Part shown: positions 8,401 to 17,021 of the stretch, piece after piece | Numbering within the stretch: position 1 is the first letter of the stretch | Layout: every line of letters begins with the position of its first letter | From: Pseudomonas sp. ICMP 561 | GTDB lineage: Bacteria > Pseudomonadota > Gammaproteobacteria > Pseudomonadales > Pseudomonadaceae | DNA: 64,000 nucleotides | NCBI RefSeq assembly: GCF_002699985.1 | Contig: NZ_LKBT01000001.1 | Location: forward strand, 62,001 to 126,000 | Direction of reading: 5' to 3' | The notes under the pieces: model-generated | What the model saw: the letters and a program-made list of their open reading frames with translations, nothing else | Told to the model about the DNA's origin: nothing | Databases searched by the model: none | Translations under genes and position numbers: made by a program

Positions 8401-9609
8401 ATGTCGAATCGTCCTACAGGGCTTTCAGATAAAGCCAAGCCACCTCGCGCCTTGAAATTGGCTGTCGCAGGCTCCGTGGTGCTCATGATCGCTGCAGGCG
8501 GGCTGTTTTATTACGCCTCGCAAACCGCCATGAAAAAGCGCGCCGCCAATAACAATGCGGAAACCGTGGTGACCATTCATGGCCACGCCTGCGAGCCGAA
8601 TACGCTCACCGTGCCGGCTGGCAAGAACGCCTTTCGTATCGTCAACCGCTCCGAACGGGCTGTTGAATGGGAAATTCTCGATGGCGTTCTGGTGATTGAA
8701 GAACGGGAAAACATTGCGCCGGGCCTCAGCCAGGTGATCAACGCCAACCTGCAACCCGGCGACTACGCGATTACTTGCGGCCTGTTGAGCAACCCGCGCG
8801 GGACGCTGCATGTAACGCCGACTGCAGAGTCGGAGGCCAGTGCCAAGGCGCGCCCTTCGATGGTTGCTTTCATCGGTCCGCTGTCCGAATACCGGGTTTA
8901 CCTGAGTACGCAGGGTTCAGCGCTGATCAAGGCGGTTAACGCCCTGCAGGACGCCATTGCGGCGGGCGATCTAAGCGCGGCACAGGCAGCTTATCTTCCG
9001 GCCCGGGCGGCCTATCAGCGCATTGCCCCCGCAGCCCAGCGTCTGGCCGAACTGGATAACGCAATCAACGCCCGCGCCGACTATTACGAAAAACGTGAGC
9101 AGGACCCAGGCTTCAGCGGTTTCCATCGCATCGAGTACGGCCTTTTTGACAAGCACAGCGTCGACGGTCTGCTGCCTGTCGCGCAGCGTCTGCAAGCCGA
9201 TGTCACCACGCTGAAGCAGCAGTTGCTGGCGCAGAACATGGCGCCTGAACAACTGGCCAGCGTCATCGCCCGCAACATGCGCGGCCTCGCCGAAATCCGC
9301 AGCAACGGCGAAGAGGAGCGTTACAGCCACAGCGATCTGAACGGCTTCGTTGCCAACCTTGAAGGCACTCGCAAAGTCATCGACCTGCTGCGCCCGATGC
9401 TGGCCAAAAGCGCCAAGCCGCTGCTTGAGCAGATCGATGCCGCCGCCGCTGCGCTGGACACCGAATTGAATGGGCTGAGCACGGACAGCGGCATGCGCCC
9501 TTATGACCAGGTGGATGCCGTGCAACGCAAGTTGATTGCCGACAAGGCCAAAGCACTGGCGGATGCGCTGGACGGGATAGATGAGGCGCTTGGCCTTTCG
9601 GGCCTTTGA
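8401..9609 (+). CDS. efeO: EfeO, cupredoxin plus M75 iron-binding protein
   Basis: The 402-residue protein has an N-terminal membrane anchor or uncleaved signal (residues about 18-40). A cupredoxin-like domain follows (about 55-140, with HGHACEPNTLTVPAG and a CGLLSN segment). Then comes the peptidase-M75/imelysin domain, with the GFHRIEYGLF motif that contains the HxxE metal site. EfeO collects iron in the periplasm and passes it to EfeU, and the cupredoxin domain is thought to oxidise Fe(II). It is the second gene of the operon. A REP hairpin separates it from efeB, which may lower expression of the distal genes. Confidence 0.92.
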   Translation: MSNRPTGLSDKAKPPRALKLAVAGSVVLMIAAGGLFYYASQTAMKKRAANNNAETVVTIHGHACEPNTLTVPAGKNAFRIVNRSERAVEWEILDGVLVIEERENIAPGLSQVINANLQPGDYAITCGLLSNPRGTLHVTPTAESEASAKARPSMVAFIGPLSEYRVYLSTQGSALIKAVNALQDAIAAGDLSAAQAAYLPARAAYQRIAPAAQRLAELDNAINARADYYEKREQDPGFSGFHRIEYGLFDKHSVDGLLPVAQRLQADVTTLKQQLLAQNMAPEQLASVIARNMRGLAEIRSNGEEERYSHSDLNGFVANLEGTRKVIDLLRPMLAKSAKPLLEQIDAAAAALDTELNGLSTDSGMRPYDQVDAVQRKLIADKAKALADALDGIDEALGLSGL

Positions 9610-9614
9610 TTTTA

Positions 9615-9702
9615 TGTGGGAGCAGAGCTTGCTCGCGATAAGACTGGACGCAGTTCACTTTAGATCGCGAGACCTTTATCGCGAGCAAGCTCAGCTCCCA
9701 CA
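9615..9702. repeat. REP hairpin, GTGGGAGC..GCTTGC type, inside efe operon
   Basis: TGTGGGAGCAGAGCTTGCTCGCGATA pairs imperfectly with TATCGCGAGCAAGCTCAGCTCCCACA; the loop contains GTTCACTTTAGATCGCG, shared with the hairpin at 21677. It begins 6 bp after the efeO stop. Confidence 0.9.
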
Positions 9703-9763
9703 AAGAACTCGCGACCGATCTCCCCGTTACCAAACAACTGATTTTTGAGCGAAGTAAACAGCC

Positions 9764-11080
9764 ATGAACGACTCAGACAACAGCAACGCCCCACAATCCG
9801 TCCAACGCCGTCGAGTGCTGCTAGGCCTCGGTGCTGCGGGTGCGGCTTTGGCGGGTAGCAGCCTGAGCGGCAACGTATTGGCCGCCGCTCCGGCACAAGT
9901 CACCGAAGCGCCGAACAGCGAAAAGACCGCTGACCATAACGAGTTCCACGGTATCCACCAGACAGGAATCGTCAACCCGCGTCCGGCGTCCGGCATGCTG
10001 GTGGCCTTTGATGTGCTCGCCGCTGACCGGGAAGATCTGGAGCGTCTGTTTCGCACGCTGAACGAGCGCATCACGTTCTTGATGACCGGCGGAACAGTGC
10101 CGCAGATTGATCCGAAGTTGCCACCTGTGGACTCCGGCATCCTTGGCCCGGTGGTCACTCCGGACAACCTGACCATCACGGTTTCGGTGGGTGATTCGCT
10201 GTTCGACGAGCGCTTCGGCCTCGAAAGCGTCAAGCCCAAGCGTCTGAGCCGAATGGTCGGCTTCCCCAACGATGCGCTGGAAGCGGACAGCTGCCATGGC
10301 GACTTGAGCATTCAGTTCTGCGCCAACAGCGCCGACAGCAACATCCACGCCCTGCGCGACATCGTGAAAAACCTGCCGGACCTGCTGCTGGTGCGCTGGA
10401 AGCAGGAAGGCAGTGTGCCGCCGCAAGCGCCGAAGAAACCCGGCCAGCCGCCGGAAAGCGCCCGCAACTTCCTGGGTTTCCGCGATGGTTCGGCCAATCC
10501 GGATTCCAACAACCAGAAGACCATGAACGAACTGGTCTGGGTGCAGCCGGGCAGCGACGAACCGGGCTGGGCCGTGAATGGCAGCTATCAGGCGGTGCGG
10601 ATCATCCGCAACTTCGTCGAGCGCTGGGACCGCACGCCTCTGCAAGAACAGGAAGCGATTTTCGGCCGGGTCAAAACCACAGGTGCGCCCATGGACGGGA
10701 AGGTTGAAACCGATGTGCCGAACTATGCAGCCGACCCTCACGGCAAGAAAACCAGACTGGATTCCCATATCCGCCTGGCCAACCCGCGCACGGCTGAAAG
10801 CCAGCGCAACCTGATCCTGCGTCGGCCGTTCAACTATTCCAACGGCGTTAACAAGAACGGCCAACTCGACATGGGCCTGCTGTTCATCTGTTACCAGTCC
10901 GATCTCGAGAAAGGCTTCATCACCGTGCAGACCCGCCTCAATGGCGAGCCACTGGAGGAATACCTCAAACCGGTGGGCGGCGGGTACTTCTTCACCCTGC
11001 CCGGCGTGATCAACGACCAGGACTTCATCGGTCGCTCACTGCTTCAGGCTTCGGCCAGCTCCGATACCAAAACTGCGTAA
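9764..11080 (+). CDS. efeB: EfeB deferrochelatase/DyP-type peroxidase
   Basis: The 438-residue protein begins with a twin-arginine signal (QRRRVLLGLGAAGAALAGSS), so it is folded with haem in the cytoplasm and exported by Tat. The body is a dye-decolourising peroxidase domain; the GFRDGSANP segment carries the GxxDG haem-pocket aspartate. EfeB uses haem to oxidise Fe(II), or to release iron from haem, for delivery to EfeO/EfeU. ATG 9764 is 61 bp beyond the intervening REP hairpin. A 347-codon open frame on the opposite strand is a GC-driven shadow. Confidence 0.92.
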   Translation: MNDSDNSNAPQSVQRRRVLLGLGAAGAALAGSSLSGNVLAAAPAQVTEAPNSEKTADHNEFHGIHQTGIVNPRPASGMLVAFDVLAADREDLERLFRTLNERITFLMTGGTVPQIDPKLPPVDSGILGPVVTPDNLTITVSVGDSLFDERFGLESVKPKRLSRMVGFPNDALEADSCHGDLSIQFCANSADSNIHALRDIVKNLPDLLLVRWKQEGSVPPQAPKKPGQPPESARNFLGFRDGSANPDSNNQKTMNELVWVQPGSDEPGWAVNGSYQAVRIIRNFVERWDRTPLQEQEAIFGRVKTTGAPMDGKVETDVPNYAADPHGKKTRLDSHIRLANPRTAESQRNLILRRPFNYSNGVNKNGQLDMGLLFICYQSDLEKGFITVQTRLNGEPLEEYLKPVGGGYFFTLPGVINDQDFIGRSLLQASASSDTKTA

Positions 11081-11118
11081 TTGCCAACCCTTAAAGCCAC
11101 CTCAACAGGAAGAGTCCC

Positions 11119-11937
11119 ATGAAGAAGTTGCCTTTTGCTTTGCTGCTCACCGCCGGTCTGCTGCAGACCCCGGTTTTCGCCGCCACTGCGCCGCTGGACC
11201 TGGTAGGACCGGTTTCGGATTACAAGATCTACGTCACCGAACAGATCGGCGAGCTGGTCAGCCACACCCAGAAATTCACCGACGCGGTGAAGAAAGGTGA
11301 CCTGGCCACCGCTAAGAAACTGTACGCGCCGACCCGCGTGTTCTATGAAGAAATCGAGCCAATGGCTGAGCTGTTCAGCGATCTGGACGCGTCCATCGAC
11401 TCCCGTGTTGATGATCATGAAGCTGGTGTGAATGCTGAAGACTTCACCGGCTTCCACCGTCTGGAATACGCACTGTTCTCGCAAAACAGCACCAAGGATC
11501 AGGGCCCGATTGCAGACAAGTTGATGGCCGACGTGAAAGACCTGGAAACCCGCGTCGCCGGTTTGACCTTCCCGCCTGAAAAGGTTGTAGGTGGCGCCGC
11601 AGCGCTGCTGGAAGAAGTGGCTGCAACGAAGATCTCCGGTGAAGAAGACCGCTACAGCCACACCGACCTGTATGACTTCCAGGGCAACATCGACGGCGCG
11701 AAGAAAATCGTCGACCTGTTCCGTCCGCAAATCGAGAAGTCCGACAAAGTGTTCGCTGCGAAGGTCGACAAGAATTTCGCGACCGTGGACAAGATCCTGG
11801 CCAAGTACAAGACCAAGGATGGCGGTTTCGAAACGTACGACAAAGTGAAAGAGAACGACCGCAAAGCGCTAGTGGGCCCGGTTAACACCCTGGCTGAAGA
11901 CCTGTCGACCCTGCGTGGCAAGCTGGGCTTGAATTGA
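11119..11937 (+). CDS. efeM: EfeM, short EfeO-like M75 protein without cupredoxin
   Basis: The 272-residue protein has a cleavable signal peptide ([20 protein letters not shown], cleavage near AFA-A), then a single M75/imelysin domain with the [10 protein letters not shown] motif. It lacks the cupredoxin domain of EfeO and corresponds to the EfeM type described in P. syringae. It therefore probably binds iron in the periplasm as a second donor to EfeU or as a partner of EfeO (inference). It is the fourth gene of the operon, 38 bp after efeB, with AGGAAGAG upstream of ATG 11119. Its last codons lie in the first unit of a short direct repeat. Confidence 0.88.
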   Translation: MKKLPFALLLTAGLLQTPVFAATAPLDLVGPVSDYKIYVTEQIGELVSHTQKFTDAVKKGDLATAKKLYAPTRVFYEEIEPMAELFSDLDASIDSRVDDHEAGVNAEDFTGFHRLEYALFSQNSTKDQGPIADKLMADVKDLETRVAGLTFPPEKVVGGAAALLEEVAATKISGEEDRYSHTDLYDFQGNIDGAKKIVDLFRPQIEKSDKVFAAKVDKNFATVDKILAKYKTKDGGFETYDKVKENDRKALVGPVNTLAEDLSTLRGKLGLN

Positions 11938-12023
11938 GTTAACCCGATCCCGTGGAATTGGAGTGGAATTGATCTAACCCAATCCTGTGGAACTGGGGGA
12001 ATTGATCTAACCCAATCCTGTGG
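11931..12023. repeat. Three 25-bp direct repeats spanning efeM stop
   Basis: GAATTGATCTAACCCAATCC followed by TGTGG is present at 11966-11990 and 11999-12023, and a diverged copy at 11931-11955 contains the last two codons and TGA of efeM. Spacings are 35 and 33 bp. The last copy runs into the following REP hairpin. Confidence 0.8.
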
Positions 12024-12107
12024 GAGCCGGGCTTGCCCGCGATACATGAGACGGGGTTTGAAGACACACCGCGTTATCGTTTATCGCGGGCAAGCCCAGC
12101 TCTCACA
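12019..12107. repeat. REP hairpin, GTGGGAGC..GCTTGCCCGCG type
   Basis: TGTGGGAGCCGGGCTTGCCC pairs with GGGCAAGCCCAGCTCTCACA around a loop holding GACACACCGCG. It lies between the convergent ends of efeM and the PL7 lyase and may serve both as a transcription stop. Confidence 0.88.
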
Positions 12108-12148
12108 GGGGTTTTGCATTCCCCTGTGAGATATCTGCCAAGCCTTAT

Positions 12149-12817
12149 TCACGCCTTCTTGTCGTGATTGATGATCAGCTTGTAAAACGTTGCAGCCCCG
12201 CCTTCGGTGGCATACCCAGTGTTGTCCTGGGTATACACACCTGCCTTGAAATACAGCAGCTTGTCTTTCCACGTAGCATCCAGCTTGGCACCCCAAGCAA
12301 AGTCAGCCGCATTCACTGTCAGATTGCCTGCAGGCGTCAGGTGGATGCTGTAGCTGAACCGCACGTTCAACGGCACGCCTGAAGCAATGTTGATGACTTC
12401 GATTTCAGCGTCCGGGCTACGGCGGAATTTAGCGACGATATTGCCGGTCTGCAGTTTTTCCTTGAACTGGTACTCAACCTTGAGCAGCGGCTCGGTGCTT
12501 TGGAAAGCGTGAATCTGACCGATGACAATTTTGCCGGTTGAAGGCACTTGATTGACCGTGAGTGCAGCGCGCAGGAAATTGTCTGCCTGGGAGTAAGTCC
12601 AGTTGTAGACCTTGCCGTCCGCCGTCGTCTCTCGCAGTTCCGTCCGCGGGAATTTAGCGTTCTCCGTTTTGGACCCGGTTACCGGAGCCCAGAAGAACAA
12701 TGTATTGCCAGAACGAAAATAACCATCCTGATAACCCTGAACCAGTTTAGGGGTATCAATAATCACGGATGGAGTGCCTACAGGAATGGAAAGGTTCCAG
12801 GTGGCGAGGTCGATCAT
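12149..12817 (-). CDS. PL7-family alginate lyase
   Basis: The 222-residue protein has all three PL7 (alginate lyase 2) signatures: RTELRE at 58-63, QIH at 101-103 and YFKAGVYTQ at 189-197, spaced as in the beta-jelly-roll enzymes. It cleaves alginate by beta-elimination; QIH rather than QVH is usually associated with polyguluronate or mixed-block preference. ATG 12817 is chosen because the family N-terminus (MIDLATWNLSIPVG) starts there; a longer frame adds 49 unrelated residues. No signal peptide is visible from this start, which is unusual for an extracellular polymer degrader. No alginate biosynthesis genes lie nearby. It converges with efeM. Confidence 0.88.
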   Translation of the reverse strand: MIDLATWNLSIPVGTPSVIIDTPKLVQGYQDGYFRSGNTLFFWAPVTGSKTENAKFPRTELRETTADGKVYNWTYSQADNFLRAALTVNQVPSTGKIVIGQIHAFQSTEPLLKVEYQFKEKLQTGNIVAKFRRSPDAEIEVINIASGVPLNVRFSYSIHLTPAGNLTVNAADFAWGAKLDATWKDKLLYFKAGVYTQDNTGYATEGGAATFYKLIINHDKKA

Positions 12818-13130
12818 CGCATGCTCACAAGGTGCGGCCAGCGCACCGACAAAGGTCTCTAAACCGGGCGCTTGAGCTCCCGGATGGCTTCGTCTGGCGT
12901 ATCGGCTGAATCGATTTTTTTGTGAACAGGGTGCGACACTGAATTGGCGCCAATAAAACATCACCCAGTATTAAAGGCCAGTATTTCGATATCACGCATC
13001 GAATCAGGGCCCATGACCTCTCCTGCCCTGCAAGCATCATCAAATATGGAAACTGCGAAATGAGAACCACGTCAGTTTTTTGGACGTGCGTCCCGTAACT
13101 GCTGATTTACAGTTAAAAAAACATAAATAA

Positions 13131-13147
13131 ATACCGACCAACGGTAT
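13131..13147. promoter_or_regulatory. TetR-like inverted repeat ATACCG-N5-CGGTAT
   Basis: Six-base arms around ACCAA, in an A/T-rich stretch (AAAAAAACATAAATAAAT) that looks promoter-like. The pattern resembles TetR-family operators, but no TetR gene is nearby. The site is 236 bp before marR and 314 bp before the lyase start. Confidence 0.4.
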
Positions 13148-13320
13148 GAAAATAATCAATTTGCGGGGCACTTTTTCAAATTGTCCATGTCTGCAAGGCC
13201 TCATCCCCCATAATTCTGTCTTTGATATCCAACGTCCGCTCGGCAGTGAACTGACTCTCTCCCGGCTAAAGCCGGTCCTACATTCAGGCTTGACTGTAAG
13301 ACTTTGTTACAGGATTATAG

Positions 13321-13332
13321 TTAGCAAGCTAA
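13321..13332. promoter_or_regulatory. SlyA/MarR operator, exact 12-bp consensus
   Basis: TTAGCAAGCTAA is identical to the published SlyA consensus palindrome. It lies 50 bp upstream of the marR ATG, and a second half-like sequence (CGCTAACTAA) follows at about 13355. Autorepression of the marR-efflux operon by its own product is the natural reading. Confidence 0.75.
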
Positions 13333-13382
13333 TTATGTTGTCACGAACAATATCCTCGCTAACTAATTTCCCGGTTTCAGTT

Positions 13383-13835
13383 ATGTCCCTCGATTCACTG
13401 CAGATGAGCATCAGCAGCGGCATGGTCGCTTCGTCCCGACAATGGCGGCGGATCTGCCACAACACGCTGGTGCGCTATGGTGTTTCCGAAGCTTGCGCTG
13501 CGCCGCTGCTGATGATTCTGCGGCTGGGCGACGGGGTGAATCAGGTCACGGTGGCCCACGCAGCGGGCATGGAAAGCCCGACGCTGGTCCGCCTGCTCGA
13601 CCAACTGTGCAATGCGGATATCGTCTGCCGCACCGAAGATCCGTCGGATCGCCGGGCCAAATCCCTGAGCCTTACCGAAAATGGCCGCGTGCTTGCGCTG
13701 GCCATTGAAGATGAGCTGCTGCGCTTGCGTCGCGAGGTGCTCAAAGGGGTGGCGAAGGAAGATCTCGAAGCAACGTTGCGCGTGTTTAAAGCCTTCAGCG
13801 ATGCCGCCAATCAAGACAGCACGGGGTCGCTTTGA
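13383..13835 (+). CDS. MarR-family transcriptional regulator
   Basis: The 150-residue protein has the MarR winged-helix pattern: VTVAHAAGMESPTLVRLLDQL is the recognition region, and DPSDRRAKSLSLTENGR is the family wing with its DxRxK/R signature. ATG 13383 is preferred because earlier in-frame codons lie in the operator region. Its stop overlaps the TTG start of the FUSC gene, so it is the first gene of the five-gene efflux operon. The SlyA-consensus palindrome upstream makes it the likely repressor, released by a phenolic or aromatic acid ligand as in other MarR proteins (inference). Confidence 0.9.
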   Translation: MSLDSLQMSISSGMVASSRQWRRICHNTLVRYGVSEACAAPLLMILRLGDGVNQVTVAHAAGMESPTLVRLLDQLCNADIVCRTEDPSDRRAKSLSLTENGRVLALAIEDELLRLRREVLKGVAKEDLEATLRVFKAFSDAANQDSTGSL

Positions 13836-15919
13836 AAGACTTTTTCGCAGGCGTGCCCCCGGCGCGTGACTGGTTCTATGGCGTCCGGACCTTCGGCGCT
13901 TCCATGCTGGCGCTGTATATCGCGCTGCTCATGGAAATGCCGCGGCCCTACTGGGCGATGGCGACGGTGTATATCGTCTCCAGTCCGTTCGTGGGTCCAA
14001 CCAGCTCCAAGGCGCTGTATCGTGCAATCGGCACACTCACGGGTGCAGCGGCGTCAGTGTTCATCGTGCCGATGTTCGTCCAGACGCCGTTTCTGCTCGC
14101 CATCGTGATCGCCCTCTGGACCGGCACACTGCTGTTTCTGTCGCTGCATCTGCGCACCGCCAACAGCTACGCGTTAATGCTGGCCGGTTACACCATGCCG
14201 CTGATCTCCTTCCCGGTGGTGGACAACCCCCAGGCGGTGTTTGAAATCGCCGTATCGCGTACCGAAGAGATCTTTCTCGGCATCGTCTGCGCAGCCGTGG
14301 TCGGCAGTATTTTCTGGCCGCGCCGCCTGGCGCCGGTCATGCAGGGCTCGGCAGATAAGTGGTTCAGCGATGCCTCGGCCTACTGCGACCGCTTTCTGTC
14401 ACGCAGCGCCAATGCTGAAGAAGTCGGCACCCTGCGCAGTTCAATGGTTGGTACCTTCAATACCCTTGAACTGATGATCGGCCAGTTACCTCATGAAGGC
14501 GCCCGCAAACAAACAGTTCGCAACGCAAAAGAGCTGCGCGGCCGCATGATCCATCTGCTGCCGGTGATCGACGCGCTGGATGACGCTTTATGGGCATTGG
14601 AGCGGCGCACGCCAGAACTGGTCGCCAATCTCGCGCCGCTGTTGATCGAGACGCGCGCCTGGCTGGAAAACACCGCCAGCGGCCTGCAGACAAAACAATG
14701 GGAAACGCTGCATGGCGAACTGGATCGCCTGCAACCCAGTGCCGCTCAGCTCGATGATCGCCGTCAGTTGCTGCTGTCCAACGCGCTTTACCGACTGGGT
14801 GAATTCATTGATCTGTGGCAGGACTGCCGCACCTTGCAACACGCGATCAAGACTGACGACCAGACACCGTGGCGCGCCGTTTACCGGCACTGGCGACTGG
14901 CGCGCATTACGCCGTTTCTGGATCGCGGGCTGATGCTTTATTCGGTGATGACCTCAGTGCTGGCGATCATCGTCGCTTCGGTGCTGTGGATTCTGCTCGG
15001 CTGGACCGACGGTGCTGCCGCCGTGGCGCTGGCGGCAGTGTCGTGCAGCTTCTTTGCGGCCATGGACGACCCGGCTCCGCAGATTTACCGGTTCTTCTTC
15101 TGGACCATGCTGTCAGTCGTCTTCGCCAGCCTGTACCTGTTCGTGGTCCTGCCCAACCTGCATGACTTCCCGATGCTGGTGCTGGCCTTTGCGGTCCCGT
15201 TCATCTGCGTCGGTACCCTGACCGTGCAGCCGCGCTTCTACCTGGGTACCTTGCTGACCATCGTCAACACCTCTTCCTTCGTCAGCATTCAGAGCGCCTA
15301 CGACGCGGATTTCCTGAACTTCATCAACTCCAACCTGGCCGGTCCGGTGGGCCTGCTGTTCGCATTCATCTGGACCCTGATCATGCGTCCGTTTGGTGTC
15401 GAACTGGCGGCCAAGCGCCTGACCCGCTTCAGCTGGCGCGACATTGTTGCCCTGACCGAACCCGCGACACTGGCTGAACATCGGGCCATGGGCGCACAAA
15501 TGCTCGACCGTCTGATGCAACAACTGCCGCGTCTGACCATCACCGCGCAAGACACCGGCATTGCCCTGCGCGACCTGCGCGTGGCGCTGAATCTACTGGA
15601 CATGCTGGCCTGGTTACCAAGGGCGCACGCGGGGCAACAGCTGTTGCTGCGCCAGGTGGTCGAAGAAGTCGGCAGCCACTTCCAGGCCTGCCTGAAAGCC
15701 GGTGAGCGCCTGCCAGCGCCCAAAGGCATGTTGATGACCATGGACCGCGCACGCCGCGCCCTGACCGTTGAACTGCTGGGCGAAGAACCGGCCCGCCTGC
15801 ATCTGCTGCATGCCTTGAGCGGCCTGCGCCTGGCCCTGTTGCCAGGCGTGGAAGTCGTCAATGCCGCGAGCGAAACCGAAGAATTACCGCCCCATGGCCT
15901 CGACGGAGCGTCCCTATGA
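13832..15919 (+). CDS. FUSC-family efflux protein (AaeB-like)
   Basis: A 695-residue inner-membrane protein with two clusters of hydrophobic segments (about residues 15-165 and 365-525), each followed by a soluble domain. This duplicated arrangement is that of FUSC/AaeB aromatic-acid exporters. MEMPRPYWAMATVYIVSSP is a typical FUSC start of the first bundle. Translation begins at TTG 13832, overlapping the marR TGA; this is the only in-frame start that preserves the N-terminus. It works with the DUF1656, HlyD and outer-membrane genes that follow with 4-bp overlaps. Substrate: probably hydroxylated aromatic acids by family analogy, not shown. Confidence 0.9.
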   Translation: MKDFFAGVPPARDWFYGVRTFGASMLALYIALLMEMPRPYWAMATVYIVSSPFVGPTSSKALYRAIGTLTGAAASVFIVPMFVQTPFLLAIVIALWTGTLLFLSLHLRTANSYALMLAGYTMPLISFPVVDNPQAVFEIAVSRTEEIFLGIVCAAVVGSIFWPRRLAPVMQGSADKWFSDASAYCDRFLSRSANAEEVGTLRSSMVGTFNTLELMIGQLPHEGARKQTVRNAKELRGRMIHLLPVIDALDDALWALERRTPELVANLAPLLIETRAWLENTASGLQTKQWETLHGELDRLQPSAAQLDDRRQLLLSNALYRLGEFIDLWQDCRTLQHAIKTDDQTPWRAVYRHWRLARITPFLDRGLMLYSVMTSVLAIIVASVLWILLGWTDGAAAVALAAVSCSFFAAMDDPAPQIYRFFFWTMLSVVFASLYLFVVLPNLHDFPMLVLAFAVPFICVGTLTVQPRFYLGTLLTIVNTSSFVSIQSAYDADFLNFINSNLAGPVGLLFAFIWTLIMRPFGVELAAKRLTRFSWRDIVALTEPATLAEHRAMGAQMLDRLMQQLPRLTITAQDTGIALRDLRVALNLLDMLAWLPRAHAGQQLLLRQVVEEVGSHFQACLKAGERLPAPKGMLMTMDRARRALTVELLGEEPARLHLLHALSGLRLALLPGVEVVNAASETEELPPHGLDGASL

Positions 15920-16125
15920 TTGGCGATCTGGACATCAGCGGGGTCTTCGTACCCACGTTTCTCGCGCTGATGGGCATCACCTATTTACTGTTTCTCGGGG
16001 TCCACGCGGTGTTATCGCGTACCCATTTCTACCGTCTGGTCTGGCACCGGGCATTGTTCAACGTAGGTCTATACGCTTTGTTGCTCGGCGCCGTGGATAC
16101 TCTCAGTCGATACCTGATGAAATGA
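15916..16125 (+). CDS. DUF1656 small membrane protein (AaeX-like)
   Basis: The 69-residue protein has two hydrophobic helices (VFVPTFLALMGITYLLFLGV and a C-terminal span) and begins MIGDLDISGVFVP, the DUF1656/AaeX pattern. Such proteins accompany FUSC/HlyD exporters in the inner membrane; their role is unknown. The start overlaps the FUSC stop and the stop overlaps the HlyD start (ATGA), so it is tightly coupled. Confidence 0.88.
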   Translation: MIGDLDISGVFVPTFLALMGITYLLFLGVHAVLSRTHFYRLVWHRALFNVGLYALLLGAVDTLSRYLMK

Positions 16126-17021
16126 AAAAACCTCTGCTTACTTTGGGCCGTGTGGTCCTGACTCTGCTGGTCGTGACCTTCGCCGCCATCGTGGTGTGGC
16201 GCATGGTCATGTATTACATGTACGCCCCTTGGACCCGCGACGGGCACATCCGCGCCGACATCGTGCAGATCGCGCCGGACGTGTCCGGGCTGATCGAAAA
16301 AGTCGACGTCGGCGACAACCAGTTGGTCAGCAAAGGCCAGGTGCTGTTCACCATCGATCAGGACCGCTTCCGCCTCGCGTTGCGCCAGGCCAAGGCGACG
16401 GTTGCCGAGCGTCAGGAAACCTGGGAACAGGCCCGCCGCGAGAACAAGCGTAACCGTGGCCTCGGCAATCTGGTGGCCCGCGAGCAACTGGAAGAAAGCC
16501 AGTCCAGGGAAGCCCGCGCCCTCTCCGCCTTGCAGGAATCCCAAGTGGCGGTGGATGCCGCCCAATTGAACCTGGATCGCTCGGTGATCCGCAGCCCGGT
16601 AGACGGCTACCTCAACGACCGCGCACCCCGCGCCCACGAGTTCGTTACCGCGGGTCGACCTGTGTTGTCGGTCGTCGACGGCGCTTCATTCCACATCGAC
16701 GGCTACTTCGAAGAAACCAAGCTCGACGGCATTCATATCGGGCAGGGCGTGGACATCCGGGTGATCGGCGACAACGCCCGTCTGCGGGGCCACGTCGTGA
16801 GCATCGTCGCCGGTATCGAAGACCGCGACCGCACCAGCGGCTCCAACCTGCTGCCCAACGTCAATCCGGCGTTCAGTTGGGTACGTCTGGCCCAGCGCAT
16901 TCCGGTGCGCATCGCCTTCGACGAAGTGCCGGACAACTTCCGCATGATCGCCGGGCGTACCGCCACCGTGTCGATCATCGAAGACAGTCAGGCAATTCAC
17001 ACAGAGGAGCCCGGCAAATGA
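16122..17021 (+). CDS. HlyD-family periplasmic adaptor (AaeA-like)
   Basis: The 299-residue protein has one N-terminal membrane anchor (residues about 5-28), a biotinyl-lipoyl-like barrel (IRADIVQIAPDVSGLIEKV), a coiled-coil hairpin (QAKATVAERQETWEQARREN) and the returning half RSPVDGYLNDRAP. It bridges the FUSC pump to the outer-membrane channel encoded next. ATG 16122 is in a 4-bp overlap with the DUF1656 stop; upstream in-frame codons are a frame continuation inside the FUSC and DUF1656 genes. The length agrees with AaeA-type adaptors. Confidence 0.92.
   Translation: MKKPLLTLGRVVLTLLVVTFAAIVVWRMVMYYMYAPWTRDGHIRADIVQIAPDVSGLIEKVDVGDNQLVSKGQVLFTIDQDRFRLALRQAKATVAERQETWEQARRENKRNRGLGNLVAREQLEESQSREARALSALQESQVAVDAAQLNLDRSVIRSPVDGYLNDRAPRAHEFVTAGRPVLSVVDGASFHIDGYFEETKLDGIHIGQGVDIRVIGDNARLRGHVVSIVAGIEDRDRTSGSNLLPNVNPAFSWVRLAQRIPVRIAFDEVPDNFRMIAGRTATVSIIEDSQAIHTEEPGK

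Larger units (their letters stand above)
12818..13382. other. Intergenic region between PL7 lyase and marR
   Basis: No convincing gene is present. It holds the upstream region of the PL7 lyase, an inverted repeat at 13131-13147, a solitary REP arm at about 13259-13284 (CTCCCGGCTAAAGCCGGTCC, itself self-complementary) and the SlyA-like operator at 13321-13332. An open frame running through it in phase with marR has no family resemblance upstream of 13383. Confidence 0.6.

Noticed and set aside
9821..10864. 347-codon frame opposite efeB
   Set aside because: Antisense shadow in GC-rich coding DNA; the plus-strand product has a complete Tat signal and peroxidase motifs.
13146..13382. N-terminal extension of the MarR gene
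   Set aside because: The extension crosses a REP arm and the operator and has no homology-like features; ATG 13383 fits the family.
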